Assembly (NCBI GenBank): GCA_905193145.1
Contig: CAJJNP010000003.1
Span: 1 to 59,747 of the forward strand
Source: an uncultured Odoribacter sp.
GTDB taxonomy: Bacteria; Bacteroidota; Bacteroidia; Bacteroidales; Marinifilaceae
Direction of reading: 5' to 3'
DNA: 59,747 nucleotides
The notes under the pieces were generated by a model that was given only the letters and a program-made list of their open reading frames with translations, made no database searches and was not told where the DNA came from. Shown here in pieces: positions 18,970 through 27,802 of this stretch; the stretch's first letter is position 1; every line of letters starts with the position of its first letter. The position numbers were made by a program, and so were the translations under genes.

Positions 18970-20373
18970 TCATTTTTTTATGTTTCCAAAATCTACTTCA
19001 GACAAAGGTATCGGCAAATTATAAATTGCTTTTAAATCCGCTATTGCAACATCATTTGCAACACCGATTTTATCCAGTCCTTTCCTTTTATAATAGAAAA
19101 ACATCTGTCCTTCGCCTATAAATTCTCGTTTATATTCCAATAAAATATTCTCCTCTAAATTCTCTGATCCAGCTAAGCTTTTCAACCCTCTATGCTCACG
19201 TAATTCATTCAAATAAGCCAGTCCTTCATCACCTGCAGCACACTCTGCAGCAATCAAATAAAGTTCAGACAATTTAAACATAGGAACATAATTTACTCTA
19301 CTTAACTTTGCTAATGTATAAATCTCTCCCGGCAAAGATGTCAGCCAACTAGTTCTAAAGTCAGAACCAATTTCAGACACGCTATATAAAATATTACGAT
19401 TTGCAGTCGTCATACTCAACAAAGTTGTTTTAGAATCTACGTTCCAATTTTCTTCACTCATATCCTGCAACTTAACTAAATCAAGCATAAATATCAATTC
19501 AGAGCGAAACATCGGATCCGTATCAATTGCCGCCCTTTGGGTTAATTGATAATTAGTCGGTTTCTCTACGACTCCTGCCTCTCCAATAACTTCTTTAGCC
19601 TGCGCAAGTGCATTAGCTTTATCTCCTCCATACAAATATACCCGCGCCAACAAAGCTGTTGCTGCAAAATAATTCATTCTCTGAATACGATTATACATTG
19701 GCAAAGAAGAATCCCATTCATTAAAATCTTCTTTATCTTTCATCAGACGTTTTGCTTCTAATAAATCTTTACACACTAAAGCCAATATCTCCTGCACAGT
19801 CCGTTGCGGTTGAGCTACGTTTGTATAAACATTCAAATACGGAATAGCCAATGAACTTAACCCCGAACCATTCTCCATTACAGGAGAAGACGCAAACATT
19901 CTCAACAAATCAAAATGCAACAAACCTCTTAATGCCAACATTTCTCCTTTGTAAACAGCATATACTGCAGTATCTGCAAAAACAGATTTGTTCACATCTA
20001 TAAAACTTAATGCCATATTCAGATTTGCAATAGCTGTATAATGATTTTTCCATATCGCCAATATACGGTTTTCTTCACTTGTTTCCTCATAATTATAAGC
20101 AATCGCATAACGGAACGTATGGTTCGTCTCGGATTTTGGAATACTATAAAACTGCGCTAAAACATCCATATAACCATATGTCAAATCCTTACCATACGAA
20201 TCAGCACGACTCATCAAAGAATAGACTCCAACCAATGCATCACGAAAACCAGATTCTGAAGAAAACATATCTTCAGCTTTCATTTCAGTCTTAGGAGACA
20301 CATCTAACCAATCATTACATGACGAAAAAACAATCGCCAGTAACATTATCATACTATATATTGTTCTTTTCAT
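18970..20373 (-). CDS. SusD/RagB-family outer-membrane lipoprotein, locus 1
   Basis: SusD-type proteins cap the SusC channel and capture ligand at the cell surface. The 467-residue protein has a lipoprotein signal (LLAIVFSSCNDWLDVSPKTE), TPR-like helices in the N-terminal half (LRGLLHFDLLRMFA) and the C-terminal family motif LYLIAAECAA...LNELREHRG. It starts three bases after the susC stop. The ligand is unknown; the operon offers no glycosidase to suggest a glycan. Confidence 0.93.
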   Translation of the reverse strand: MKRTIYSMIMLLAIVFSSCNDWLDVSPKTEMKAEDMFSSESGFRDALVGVYSLMSRADSYGKDLTYGYMDVLAQFYSIPKSETNHTFRYAIAYNYEETSEENRILAIWKNHYTAIANLNMALSFIDVNKSVFADTAVYAVYKGEMLALRGLLHFDLLRMFASSPVMENGSGLSSLAIPYLNVYTNVAQPQRTVQEILALVCKDLLEAKRLMKDKEDFNEWDSSLPMYNRIQRMNYFAATALLARVYLYGGDKANALAQAKEVIGEAGVVEKPTNYQLTQRAAIDTDPMFRSELIFMLDLVKLQDMSEENWNVDSKTTLLSMTTANRNILYSVSEIGSDFRTSWLTSLPGEIYTLAKLSRVNYVPMFKLSELYLIAAECAAGDEGLAYLNELREHRGLKSLAGSENLEENILLEYKREFIGEGQMFFYYKRKGLDKIGVANDVAIADLKAIYNLPIPLSEVDFGNIKK

Positions 20374-20376
20374 ATA

Positions 20377-23300
20377 TTAAAATGTTATTTGAGCTGCTAG
20401 TGAAAAAGTTCTTGCATACGGATAAGATGTTCCACGTTCCATACGCACTGTTGAAGATGTAAAAATGTCATTCCCAATCGCAGATAATTTTAAACGCTGA
20501 ATACCCCACTTTTTCAATCTTTCTCCATAAAAATCATAACTTAAAGAAACTGATTGCAACTGAATATAATTTTCCTTTTCAACAAATCGAGACGTTGGAT
20601 TAGTGGTAGAAACATCACTAACTTTCTTAAATTTGGCTACATCACCCGGCTTATTCCAGCGATCATAAAGTATTCGTCTATCGCCATTTTCATTTGGATT
20701 AACATTCTCCACTTTATCAACCAAAGTCTGATTATACAGATAACCACCATACTTATAATAAAGATAAGCATTCAATTCCCAATTCCCTAAAATCAACATA
20801 GTTCCTATTGTTCCATAAAATTTAGGATCTGTCGTTCCCCAAGGTTTGTAATTTTTGCTATCCCATACATTTGTCTTATTCCCATTTTTATCCAAAAATA
20901 TTTCTTCTCCAGTAGCCGGATCTATACCAAGCGATTCATTCACCCAAATTGTATTTTGAGACAACCCTTCCTGATAACGCACCGTCGGTTTATTACCAAC
21001 CTCAGCATCCTGCTTATCATTAAAAGCCGTTAATGCCTGACTGATTTTAGTTACTTTATTCTTATTATGCACTAAATTAAACAGAATATCCCACTTCATA
21101 TTTTTCTCCACCTGCTGAATCAAAGTACCTTTCAAAGACAATTCAACGCCATTATTTTCAACTTCTCCCAAATTTTCCATGTATGAATCAAACCCCAGAG
21201 ACGGAGCAATTGAAACATTTACCAATACATCTTTCGATATATCCTGATATACGTTAAACGAACCCGTTAAACGGCGATGAAAAAGTTCAAAATCCAAACC
21301 GATATTTCTCTTTTCCACTCTTTGCCATTTTAAATCCTTGTTACCAAATGCTTTTAGAATTGCTCCCAAATAACCACTATAAGTAATTCCACTTAATTTA
21401 GAATCACTATAAGTATAGGTCGCCATCGACTGATATGGATTGAATTTTTGGCCACCTGTCGTTCCTATAGATGCGCGCAATTTCAACAAGTTAATTACAT
21501 TTTGACACTTCATAAACTCTTCATTATGAATATTATACCCAACACCAACAGACCAAAATGTTCCCCAACGTTTATTTGAGCCATATAAAGACGAACCATC
21601 ACTTCTAATAGAAGCATCTAATAAAAATCTATTATCATATGTATAACTCACATTTCCAACCACACCAACCAAACGAGTCACATCATAAGAACCGGAAGGT
21701 TTCCCTCCTTCTTGAAAACCGATACCCATTGAAATATGGTCCATATTTGCATTCGGGAAACCCAGTACATACATACTGGACATATCGTACTGACTCTCTC
21801 TCAAATTATACACAATTCCAGCATTCATCAAATGCTTACCAAAAGTTTTAAAGTAAGTCAAAATCACATTGATATCATAACTGAATGTATTAGCATTGGA
21901 CTGGCTATAACTTCCTTTATCTTCCTTACCCTGAAAAGAAGTATAATCATAAGATTGGTATAAATCACTCTTACTATTATCAATACTCAATGACAAATTA
22001 GCTTTTAACTTTAAACCATTTATAATATCATACTCAACGGCAAAATTATTCATGAAACTATTACCTGCTTGCTGGTTTTTAGATGGTAACACAGCATTAT
22101 ACAGCTCATTATACATGATTTTGTCTTTAAAGCCACTCGCGGGGTCATAATATTTATACGTATATAGAACTCTTTTTATATTTCCTTCCTCATCATAAGG
22201 GTTATAATACGGGTTATAAGATAAATAGGAACTAAAATTCCCATAAGGCGAATTAAAGGATCTCAAATGGTCAAAAGACGTATAATTCGTAAATTTCAAT
22301 TTCTTTAATGTATATTGCAAACGAATACCACCTCCGTAACTCTCACGTTTAGAACCCTTCATTACACCGGCTGTATTTGAATAAAATAGGTCAAAAGCAT
22401 AACGAAAAACATTATTTCCTCCTTCTGCCGTAATTGAATGTTTGTGCCCAATCCCTAAATCTTTCACAGGAATAGACAACCAATTAACATCATTACCCTC
22501 TTTAACCAAACGTAGTTTTTGATTATATGTATCCATATTCCCATCAACAGTTCCTGGTTTACCGTCAGTACTATATAAACCTGAACGCAATTCATATTCC
22601 AGCTTTTCCTCTGCATTCATTAAATTATAATCACTCAAATCTGCCACTTCAAAATTGATACTTCCATTATAAGACAACTGTAAAGTTCCTGCTTTAGGCA
22701 CTACGGTCTCTATAACAACAACTCCGGTTGCTGCTCGCGAACCATAAATGGCAGTAGCAGCAGCATCCTTTAAAATTGTAATAAAACGAATCCTTGACGG
22801 ATCTAAATCGAACACCTTCTGAGCACTTACCTCAAAACCATCCATTATAAACGTCGGCATATTAGGATTTCCGTCAAATTCACTTTTTAAGCTACTTGAA
22901 CCACGAATTTCAAACTCGGGAAGCGTGTTTGGATCACTGCCCATTTCATTATTCACTATTTTAGTAAATGAAGGATCCAAAACAGATAAAGTATTCAACA
23001 CACTTCCAGTCGATATTGTCCGTAACTCTTCTCCTGAAAAAGTTTTGGACACGCCAGTGAAACTCTCTTTTTTACGAGTAAAATAACCATTAACCACCAC
23101 CTCATCCATTTCAGCTACTTCCTCCACCATCTTCACTGAAATTTCATTTCGGTTGCCTACCACCTCCCGATGCGTTTTCATTCCCACAAAAGAGAATATC
23201 AATGCCAAGTTTTCTTTCTCAGGACAATTAATCACGTAATTACCATCAACATCAGTGGTTGTTCCAACAGTAGTGCCTTCAATTAAAATGCCAACACCCG

Positions 23301-23733
23301 GCAAAGGATTCCCCTTACCATCTGTAACCTTTCCCTTTACCTTCTTCATCTGCTGTTGAGGAGATGCTAACGTTTTCGTTTTTACAACAATAATCTTATC
23401 CTCAAAATGATAAGAATAGGACTTATTCGCAAAAACAGTCTCCAGAACATCTACTACAGCCTCGTCTTTAGCCGCTATAGACACATTCCCAAAATCACCA
23501 CAAATCTCCTCGTTGTAAACAAAATACAAACCGGTCTGTTTTTGTACTTCCCGGAAGAATGTTTTCAACGAAACGTTTTCCAAATGCAGATTTACTTTCT
23601 CCTGTTGCGCCGCTACACGAGCTGATACCGACAGAGAGAAAAACAGAACAAAAAAGACGCTCAGTTTCATTACACACAAAATTTTACGTTTTTTTTGCCC
23701 AAGGAGCTTGAGCAAAATCCAGATTTCTTTCAT
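20377..23733 (-). CDS. SusC/RagA TonB-linked outer-membrane protein with STN domain, locus 1
   Basis: The 1118-residue protein has a signal peptide, then an STN signalling domain (about 45-115, VNLHLENVSLKTFFREVQKQ), a CarboxypepD_reg-like domain (VKGKVTDGKGNPLPGVGI), a TonB plug (ILKDAAATAIYGSRAATGVV) and a C-terminal beta-barrel ending in AAQITF. STN domains contact FecR anti-sigma factors, so this transporter probably reports substrate to the upstream FecR/sigma pair. Two tandem hairpins lie just before its start. Confidence 0.95.
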   Translation of the reverse strand: MKEIWILLKLLGQKKRKILCVMKLSVFFVLFFSLSVSARVAAQQEKVNLHLENVSLKTFFREVQKQTGLYFVYNEEICGDFGNVSIAAKDEAVVDVLETVFANKSYSYHFEDKIIVVKTKTLASPQQQMKKVKGKVTDGKGNPLPGVGILIEGTTVGTTTDVDGNYVINCPEKENLALIFSFVGMKTHREVVGNRNEISVKMVEEVAEMDEVVVNGYFTRKKESFTGVSKTFSGEELRTISTGSVLNTLSVLDPSFTKIVNNEMGSDPNTLPEFEIRGSSSLKSEFDGNPNMPTFIMDGFEVSAQKVFDLDPSRIRFITILKDAAATAIYGSRAATGVVVIETVVPKAGTLQLSYNGSINFEVADLSDYNLMNAEEKLEYELRSGLYSTDGKPGTVDGNMDTYNQKLRLVKEGNDVNWLSIPVKDLGIGHKHSITAEGGNNVFRYAFDLFYSNTAGVMKGSKRESYGGGIRLQYTLKKLKFTNYTSFDHLRSFNSPYGNFSSYLSYNPYYNPYDEEGNIKRVLYTYKYYDPASGFKDKIMYNELYNAVLPSKNQQAGNSFMNNFAVEYDIINGLKLKANLSLSIDNSKSDLYQSYDYTSFQGKEDKGSYSQSNANTFSYDINVILTYFKTFGKHLMNAGIVYNLRESQYDMSSMYVLGFPNANMDHISMGIGFQEGGKPSGSYDVTRLVGVVGNVSYTYDNRFLLDASIRSDGSSLYGSNKRWGTFWSVGVGYNIHNEEFMKCQNVINLLKLRASIGTTGGQKFNPYQSMATYTYSDSKLSGITYSGYLGAILKAFGNKDLKWQRVEKRNIGLDFELFHRRLTGSFNVYQDISKDVLVNVSIAPSLGFDSYMENLGEVENNGVELSLKGTLIQQVEKNMKWDILFNLVHNKNKVTKISQALTAFNDKQDAEVGNKPTVRYQEGLSQNTIWVNESLGIDPATGEEIFLDKNGNKTNVWDSKNYKPWGTTDPKFYGTIGTMLILGNWELNAYLYYKYGGYLYNQTLVDKVENVNPNENGDRRILYDRWNKPGDVAKFKKVSDVSTTNPTSRFVEKENYIQLQSVSLSYDFYGERLKKWGIQRLKLSAIGNDIFTSSTVRMERGTSYPYARTFSLAAQITF

Positions 23734-23761
23734 AAATTTGTTGATATTAAGTTACTACTAT

Positions 23762-23792
23762 GAATAAAGGATGGTGGAACATCTCTTTATTC
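23762..23792 (-). promoter_or_regulatory. Hairpin A before susC of locus 1
   Basis: GAATAAAG and GATG (23762-23773) pair with CATC and CTTTATTC (23780-23792) around the six-base loop GTGGAA (TTCCAC in the transcript), with one bulged base. The 14-base core at 23770-23783 is identical to that of hairpin B, while the outer stem differs. It lies in the 99-bp fecR-susC spacer. Confidence 0.7.
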
Positions 23793-23801
23793 GTTATCTG
23801 T

Positions 23802-23831
23802 ATACGGAAGATGGTGGAACATCTTCCGTAT
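23802..23831 (-). promoter_or_regulatory. Hairpin B directly after fecR of locus 1
   Basis: ATACGGAAGATG (23802-23813) and CATCTTCCGTAT (23820-23831) form a perfect 12-bp stem with the same GTGGAA loop as hairpin A. It abuts the fecR stop codon. On the minus strand no T-run follows (ACAGATAACG), so it is not a standard terminator. Confidence 0.75.
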
Positions 23832-23832
23832 T

Positions 23833-24987
23833 TTATTTACTAATTATTAATGTTTTATCCTGTCTTTCAAACTTCACACCCACACTTTGAGACAAAGCTT
23901 TCAATATCTGATCTATCTCCTGATAACGCTTTACATAACCAGTAAAATGCAAATCCTTCAAAGAAGTATTCTGATAGAAGACTTCGATATCATACCAAAG
24001 TGATAAAGTATGCATAATATCCTCCAGACGCTGATTATCAAACACAAAATCGCCACAAGTCCAAGCAATATAGGGTGCCAAATCTACTTCTTTCACATCC
24101 ATCTCTCTTGTTCTCGTATTAAAATCAGCCAACTGAGAAGGGGATAATATATACTCCTGTTCCTTCCCGGCCATTTTTATTCCCACCTTCCCCTCAACCA
24201 ATACAGTCTGAATTCTATCTCCTTTATGAGTGTTGATGTTAAAGGATGTTCCATATACCTTGACCGTCAAATCCCCAACCTTCACAAGAAAAGGAACTGT
24301 ACTTTTTGCCACTTGAAAAAATGCCTCACCAGACAAAATCACCTCTCGCTGCGCAGCTCCAAAGGATTCCGGATATTTCAATGATGACCCTGCATTCAAT
24401 TTTACTACAGTTCCATCCGAAAGCACCACGTCATATTCACCGCCCCGCGGTATACGCAATTCATTATATTCTATCTGTGCTGATTGTTTACCTTTATATA
24501 TCAACTGTTTTCCTTTATTAACAACTTGTCCTCCACTAGCCAAGTCAACTGACAAAGTATCTTCCATTCCCAAATTCACTTTTTCTCCATCGGCTAATAC
24601 TAACACAGCCTTAGCATTTCCTGGAACTATTTCCGACTTGGCAACTTCCGGAATCTCTGCTGTTTGCCGCAAATAAAACCACGATATGCCAATGGCAAGT
24701 ACCAACATTGCTGCTACTGCTGCATATAATCTCCACCTCTTCCGCATTGGCAACACCAGAACATCACCCGTTCTGCTCTCAAATTTCTGTAGAGCTGCAT
24801 TTAAATCTATTTTCTGACGAAGTTCCCACCGTTCTCGAAATGAACGGTCTGCACAGAATTTCTCAAAAAATTGCCGGTTACCCTCCCGCTCATCCAACCA
24901 ACGCTCAAGTTCCGCCTGGTGCTGTTCGGATATTTCTCCGGTCAGATATTCCGTTAATAAATTTAATATGTGTGAATCTATCATCAT
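23833..24987 (-). CDS. FecR-family anti-sigma factor, locus 1
   Basis: The 384-residue protein has an N-terminal cytoplasmic sigma-binding helical domain (EYLTGEISEQHQAELERWLDE), one transmembrane segment near residues 85-107 and a periplasmic FecR domain (PRGGEYDVVLSDGTVVKLNAGS) with a C-terminal DUF4974-like part (FDNQRLEDIMHTLSLWY). It holds the ECF sigma factor until the SusC STN domain signals. It lies 284 bp downstream of the sigma gene and upstream of susC. Confidence 0.94.
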   Translation of the reverse strand: MMIDSHILNLLTEYLTGEISEQHQAELERWLDEREGNRQFFEKFCADRSFRERWELRQKIDLNAALQKFESRTGDVLVLPMRKRWRLYAAVAAMLVLAIGISWFYLRQTAEIPEVAKSEIVPGNAKAVLVLADGEKVNLGMEDTLSVDLASGGQVVNKGKQLIYKGKQSAQIEYNELRIPRGGEYDVVLSDGTVVKLNAGSSLKYPESFGAAQREVILSGEAFFQVAKSTVPFLVKVGDLTVKVYGTSFNINTHKGDRIQTVLVEGKVGIKMAGKEQEYILSPSQLADFNTRTREMDVKEVDLAPYIAWTCGDFVFDNQRLEDIMHTLSLWYDIEVFYQNTSLKDLHFTGYVKRYQEIDQILKALSQSVGVKFERQDKTLIISK

Positions 24988-25176
24988 TTATTGTCAATTT
25001 TATCCCATAGACAACATGACCGACAAAAAGGGGTATCGAAAAACAGATTTTTTTTCAAAAATCAAAAAAATATAATGGAACCCGGATTTAAAACATACTT
25101 TTGTCTATCGCCTCTCTCTCTTTGCTCCCACTCAAATTCATCTCAAACATATATCAAATATAACACAACTATAAGA

Positions 25177-25201
25177 CAAAGATAACAACTTGTTATCTTT
25201 G
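25177..25201. promoter_or_regulatory. 25-bp palindrome between sigma and fecR of locus 1
   Basis: CAAAGATAACAA (25177-25188) and TTGTTATCTTTG (25190-25201) are exact inverted copies around one central C. Each arm contains TATCTTTG, a match to the -7 promoter box, one on each strand, but neither has a TTG at the right distance. It could be an operator or an RNA hairpin. The rest of the 284-bp spacer (24988-25271) is AT-rich with no supported gene; the FecR/SusC promoter is probably in it. Confidence 0.6.
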
Positions 25202-25271
25202 ATATGTATTTGTCATATACTTGCTCTATATTTAAGCTATTATTAATAAGGAGAAAAAAAGAAGTAGAATA

Positions 25272-25829
25272 TTACAGCAATCCCAGCATAAAGAGAACGG
25301 ACACACCCAGCCGTTCGCGGATATAACTCATCGCTTTTTTCTTTTGAGTCTTAACGGTCAATAAGGATATATTCAACAACTCGGCAATTTCTTCATTTTT
25401 CTTTCCGTCTAAATGGAGTAAAAAAACTTCCCGGCACCGGGGAGGCAACTCATCGACCACACGAAAAAGACGCTCATACAATTCTTCTTCCAATATTTCG
25501 TATTCATCATCTTCTTTCGAGGTATGAACTTGCATATTATAGTTTAAATATTTTTCCTCCACTTTCCGATGTTTCAACAGATTCAAGCAAGTGTTTCGTA
25601 CGGAATTATATAAAAAAACATGAATACTTTGCTCAGACAAGAAAGCGTCTTTCTTTTCCCATACCGCTACAAATAAATCCTGCACCACATCCTCAGTTTC
25701 CTCCTGCTCTCCCAAATAGCGCATGGCAAACATTACCAACGGGCGGTAGTATTCCGCAAAAAGTTCACGGAATGCCTGGCGCTCCTTAGCATTGATTCGC
25801 GTTAAGAATGATTTGTCTTTTTCTTTCAT
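25272..25829 (-). CDS. ECF RNA polymerase sigma factor, locus 1
   Basis: The ATG at 25829 gives 185 residues (MKEKDKSFLTR); the longer frame starts at a TTG that overlaps the predicted -7 box. Region sigma2 is seen in YYRPLVMFAMRYLGEQEETEDVVQDLFVAVWEK (about residues 25-57) and sigma4 in LPPRCREVFLLHLDGKKNEEIAELLNISLLTVKTQKKKA. It should be held by the FecR protein encoded next and direct transcription of fecR and the susCD genes. Confidence 0.93.
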   Translation of the reverse strand: MKEKDKSFLTRINAKERQAFRELFAEYYRPLVMFAMRYLGEQEETEDVVQDLFVAVWEKKDAFLSEQSIHVFLYNSVRNTCLNLLKHRKVEEKYLNYNMQVHTSKEDDEYEILEEELYERLFRVVDELPPRCREVFLLHLDGKKNEEIAELLNISLLTVKTQKKKAMSYIRERLGVSVLFMLGLL

Positions 25830-25853
25830 GGCTCTGTTTGACAGGATTAAAGA

Positions 25854-25886
25854 CAAAAATAAAACATTTTAATAAATTCACACAAA
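25854..25886 (-). promoter_or_regulatory. Promoter of the locus 1 sigma gene
   Basis: On the minus strand TTTG (25886-25883) is followed after 21 bases by TATTTTTG (25861-25854). Both boxes fit the Bacteroidetes housekeeping consensus. The start would be near 25847, leaving a leader of roughly 18 bases before the ATG at 25829. This is part of the argument against the upstream TTG start. Confidence 0.65.
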
Positions 25887-25950
25887 AACAGGCTTGATTT
25901 TAATTAACAATCTTTTTACATGGATATGCTATTTTGTCAGTCAAATCTGC

Positions 25951-25958
25951 TAATTTTG
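25951..25958 (+). promoter_or_regulatory. Candidate -7 box for the sigma-54 activator gene
   Basis: TAATTTTG matches TAnnTTTG 30 bases before the ATG at 25988. A TTG lies 14 bases upstream, shorter than the usual spacing, so only the -7 box is convincing. The divergent sigma-gene promoter lies about 70 bases away. Confidence 0.4.
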
Positions 25959-25987
25959 CAGTATATGAGGTCTATAGATTGATTTTT

Positions 25988-27229
25988 ATGATGGAAGACA
26001 TACAAGCTATTAAACAACGGTTTGAAATCATTGGCAACACCCCTGCATTAAACCGCGCCATAGATATTGCCACACAAGTGGCTCCAACCGATCTTTCTGT
26101 TCTGATTACAGGGGAAAGCGGTGCCGGTAAGGAAATTTTCCCGCGCATTATCCATGCTTATAGTGCGCGAAAGCATGCCTCCTATATAGCAGTCAACTGC
26201 GGGGCCATCCCGGAAGGAACGATTGACTCGGAATTGTTCGGACACGAAAAAGGGTCATTCACCGGAGCTGTTTCTGATCGCAAAGGTTATTTTGAAGTCA
26301 CTGACGGAGGCACTATTTTTTTGGACGAAGTCGGTGAATTACCCCTACCGACACAGGCAAGACTATTAAGAGTGCTTGAAACCGGAGAGTTTATCCGCGT
26401 AGGGTCTTCAAAAGTCCAGAAAACCAATGTACGAGTCATTGCAGCAACGAACCTCAATATTCCCCAGGCTGTCAAGAACGGGAAATTCAGAGAAGATTTA
26501 TTCTATCGTCTGAACACTATTCCTATTACAATTCCTCCTTTGCGAGAAAGACAAGACGACATCCCTTTATTGTTCAGAAAATTTGCTGCTGATTTTGCCG
26601 AAAAATACAGAATGCCCATCGTACGTCTGACAGAAGATGCAGTACAGGTGTTAAAGGCTTTTTACTGGCCCGGCAACGTGCGTCAATTAAAAAATATCGC
26701 AGAACAAATATCCATCATTGAACAGGAACGTTCAGTAGATGCCTTGACATTGCGCAAATACATTCCGGAATCTGACCCCATGCTTCCTACAATCACCAAC
26801 CATGAACAGGGAGAGGCCAATTTCGCCTCCGAAAGAGAAATCCTTTATAAGATTCTCTTCGACATGAAAAAAGATATGAATGATTTAAAACGCCTGGTTT
26901 ATGACTTGATGCAAAATGAACCACAAACTTCCGGTGCAGTAAAAGAAAACAGTACAGCCTTAGTATTACATGATTTATACAATACCGCTTCCAATATCAC
27001 CGCCGGACGAACAACGCCCCACTCTAATGTAACACTGCCAGCCAATGACCACATACAAGAATCAGAGGCTGTCATTGAAGAATCATTCTCAATCGAAGAA
27101 AAGGAAAAGGAACTTATAAAAAAAGCGTTGGAAAAGAATCACAACAAACGAAAATTGGCAGCCAAAGATCTGGGAATATCCGAACGTACTTTATATAGGA
27201 AACTGAAGGAGTATAATTTAGAAAATTAA
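25988..27229 (+). CDS. Sigma-54-dependent transcriptional activator without a sensor domain
   Basis: The ATG at 25988 gives 413 residues; the longer frame begins at a TTG upstream of the predicted -7 box. The AAA+ domain follows almost at once, with Walker A GESGAGKE (42-49), GSFTGA loop (89-94, replacing GAFTGA, the sigma-54 contact), Walker B GTIFLDE (108-114) and the FYRLN sensor region. A Fis-type helix-turn-helix (NKRKLAAKDLGISERTLYRKL) ends the protein. There is no receiver, PAS or GAF domain, so how it is controlled is unclear. It leads into lptE, 42 bp downstream. Confidence 0.93.
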   Translation: MMEDIQAIKQRFEIIGNTPALNRAIDIATQVAPTDLSVLITGESGAGKEIFPRIIHAYSARKHASYIAVNCGAIPEGTIDSELFGHEKGSFTGAVSDRKGYFEVTDGGTIFLDEVGELPLPTQARLLRVLETGEFIRVGSSKVQKTNVRVIAATNLNIPQAVKNGKFREDLFYRLNTIPITIPPLRERQDDIPLLFRKFAADFAEKYRMPIVRLTEDAVQVLKAFYWPGNVRQLKNIAEQISIIEQERSVDALTLRKYIPESDPMLPTITNHEQGEANFASEREILYKILFDMKKDMNDLKRLVYDLMQNEPQTSGAVKENSTALVLHDLYNTASNITAGRTTPHSNVTLPANDHIQESEAVIEESFSIEEKEKELIKKALEKNHNKRKLAAKDLGISERTLYRKLKEYNLEN

Positions 27230-27240
27230 AAGGAATTCTC

Positions 27241-27248
27241 TATTTTTG
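27241..27248 (+). promoter_or_regulatory. Possible -7 box before lptE
   Basis: TATTTTTG fits TAnnTTTG and lies 23 bases before the lptE ATG. No TTG is present 17-23 bases upstream, so support is partial; lptE could also be transcribed from the activator promoter. Confidence 0.3.
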
Positions 27249-27271
27249 CGCCTCACTATAATTGATATCAA

Positions 27272-27799
27272 ATGACTAAATACAAATTTATTTTCATACT
27301 GATTATTATTATATTATCCTGTGTAGCATGCCGCTTCATGGGAGTTACTGTCACTTATAATATGACCGGAGGTTCGTTAAACCCGGAAATCAAAACATTT
27401 TCCGTGGACTATTTTCCAAACAAAGCTCCACTTGTGATGCCTACTTTGAGTACCACCTTTACAGAAAAACTGACAGAATATATACGTCAAAAAACAGGAT
27501 TAACCCAATTGACAGACAATAATGGTGACATCCGATTTGAAGGACAAATCACAGAATATTCCCAACGTCCCATTGATATCACATCGGACGAAATCGCATC
27601 CTCCAACCGTCTGACTATAGGTATCCGTGTAAAATATACAAATACAATAGATGATAAATTTGATTTTTCATCCACATTTTCCAATTATGCAGACTATTCT
27701 ACCGAAGTCGATTTCAACTCTGTAGAAGAAAGCCTGATCGAAGAAATATTAGACAAGATCATTGACGATATATACAACAAAGCTATTGTCAATTGGTAA
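27272..27799 (+). CDS. lptE: LptE-like LPS-assembly lipoprotein
   Basis: LptE plugs the LptD barrel and helps insert lipopolysaccharide into the outer membrane. The 175-residue protein has a lipoprotein signal (IIILSCVACRF) and the Bacteroidetes LptE pattern: VDYFPNKAPLVMPTLSTTFTEKL then a polar beta segment (FEGQITEYSQRPI). It is followed three bases later by the TPR gene and precedes secG, so it sits in an envelope-related operon. Confidence 0.85.
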   Translation: MTKYKFIFILIIIILSCVACRFMGVTVTYNMTGGSLNPEIKTFSVDYFPNKAPLVMPTLSTTFTEKLTEYIRQKTGLTQLTDNNGDIRFEGQITEYSQRPIDITSDEIASSNRLTIGIRVKYTNTIDDKFDFSSTFSNYADYSTEVDFNSVEESLIEEILDKIIDDIYNKAIVNW

Positions 27800-27802
27800 T
27801 TT

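Noticed and set aside
23602..23733. Second start inside the susC leader of locus 1 (MKLSVFF)
   Set aside because: It is possible as an alternative start because it gives a cleaner signal peptide, but the longer frame is the usual form of Bacteroidetes SusC starts, so the longer frame was kept.
25934..25987. Upstream TTG start for the sigma-54 activator
   Set aside because: This extension covers the TAATTTTG -7 box, and an ATG follows at 25988 right before the conserved AAA+ region.
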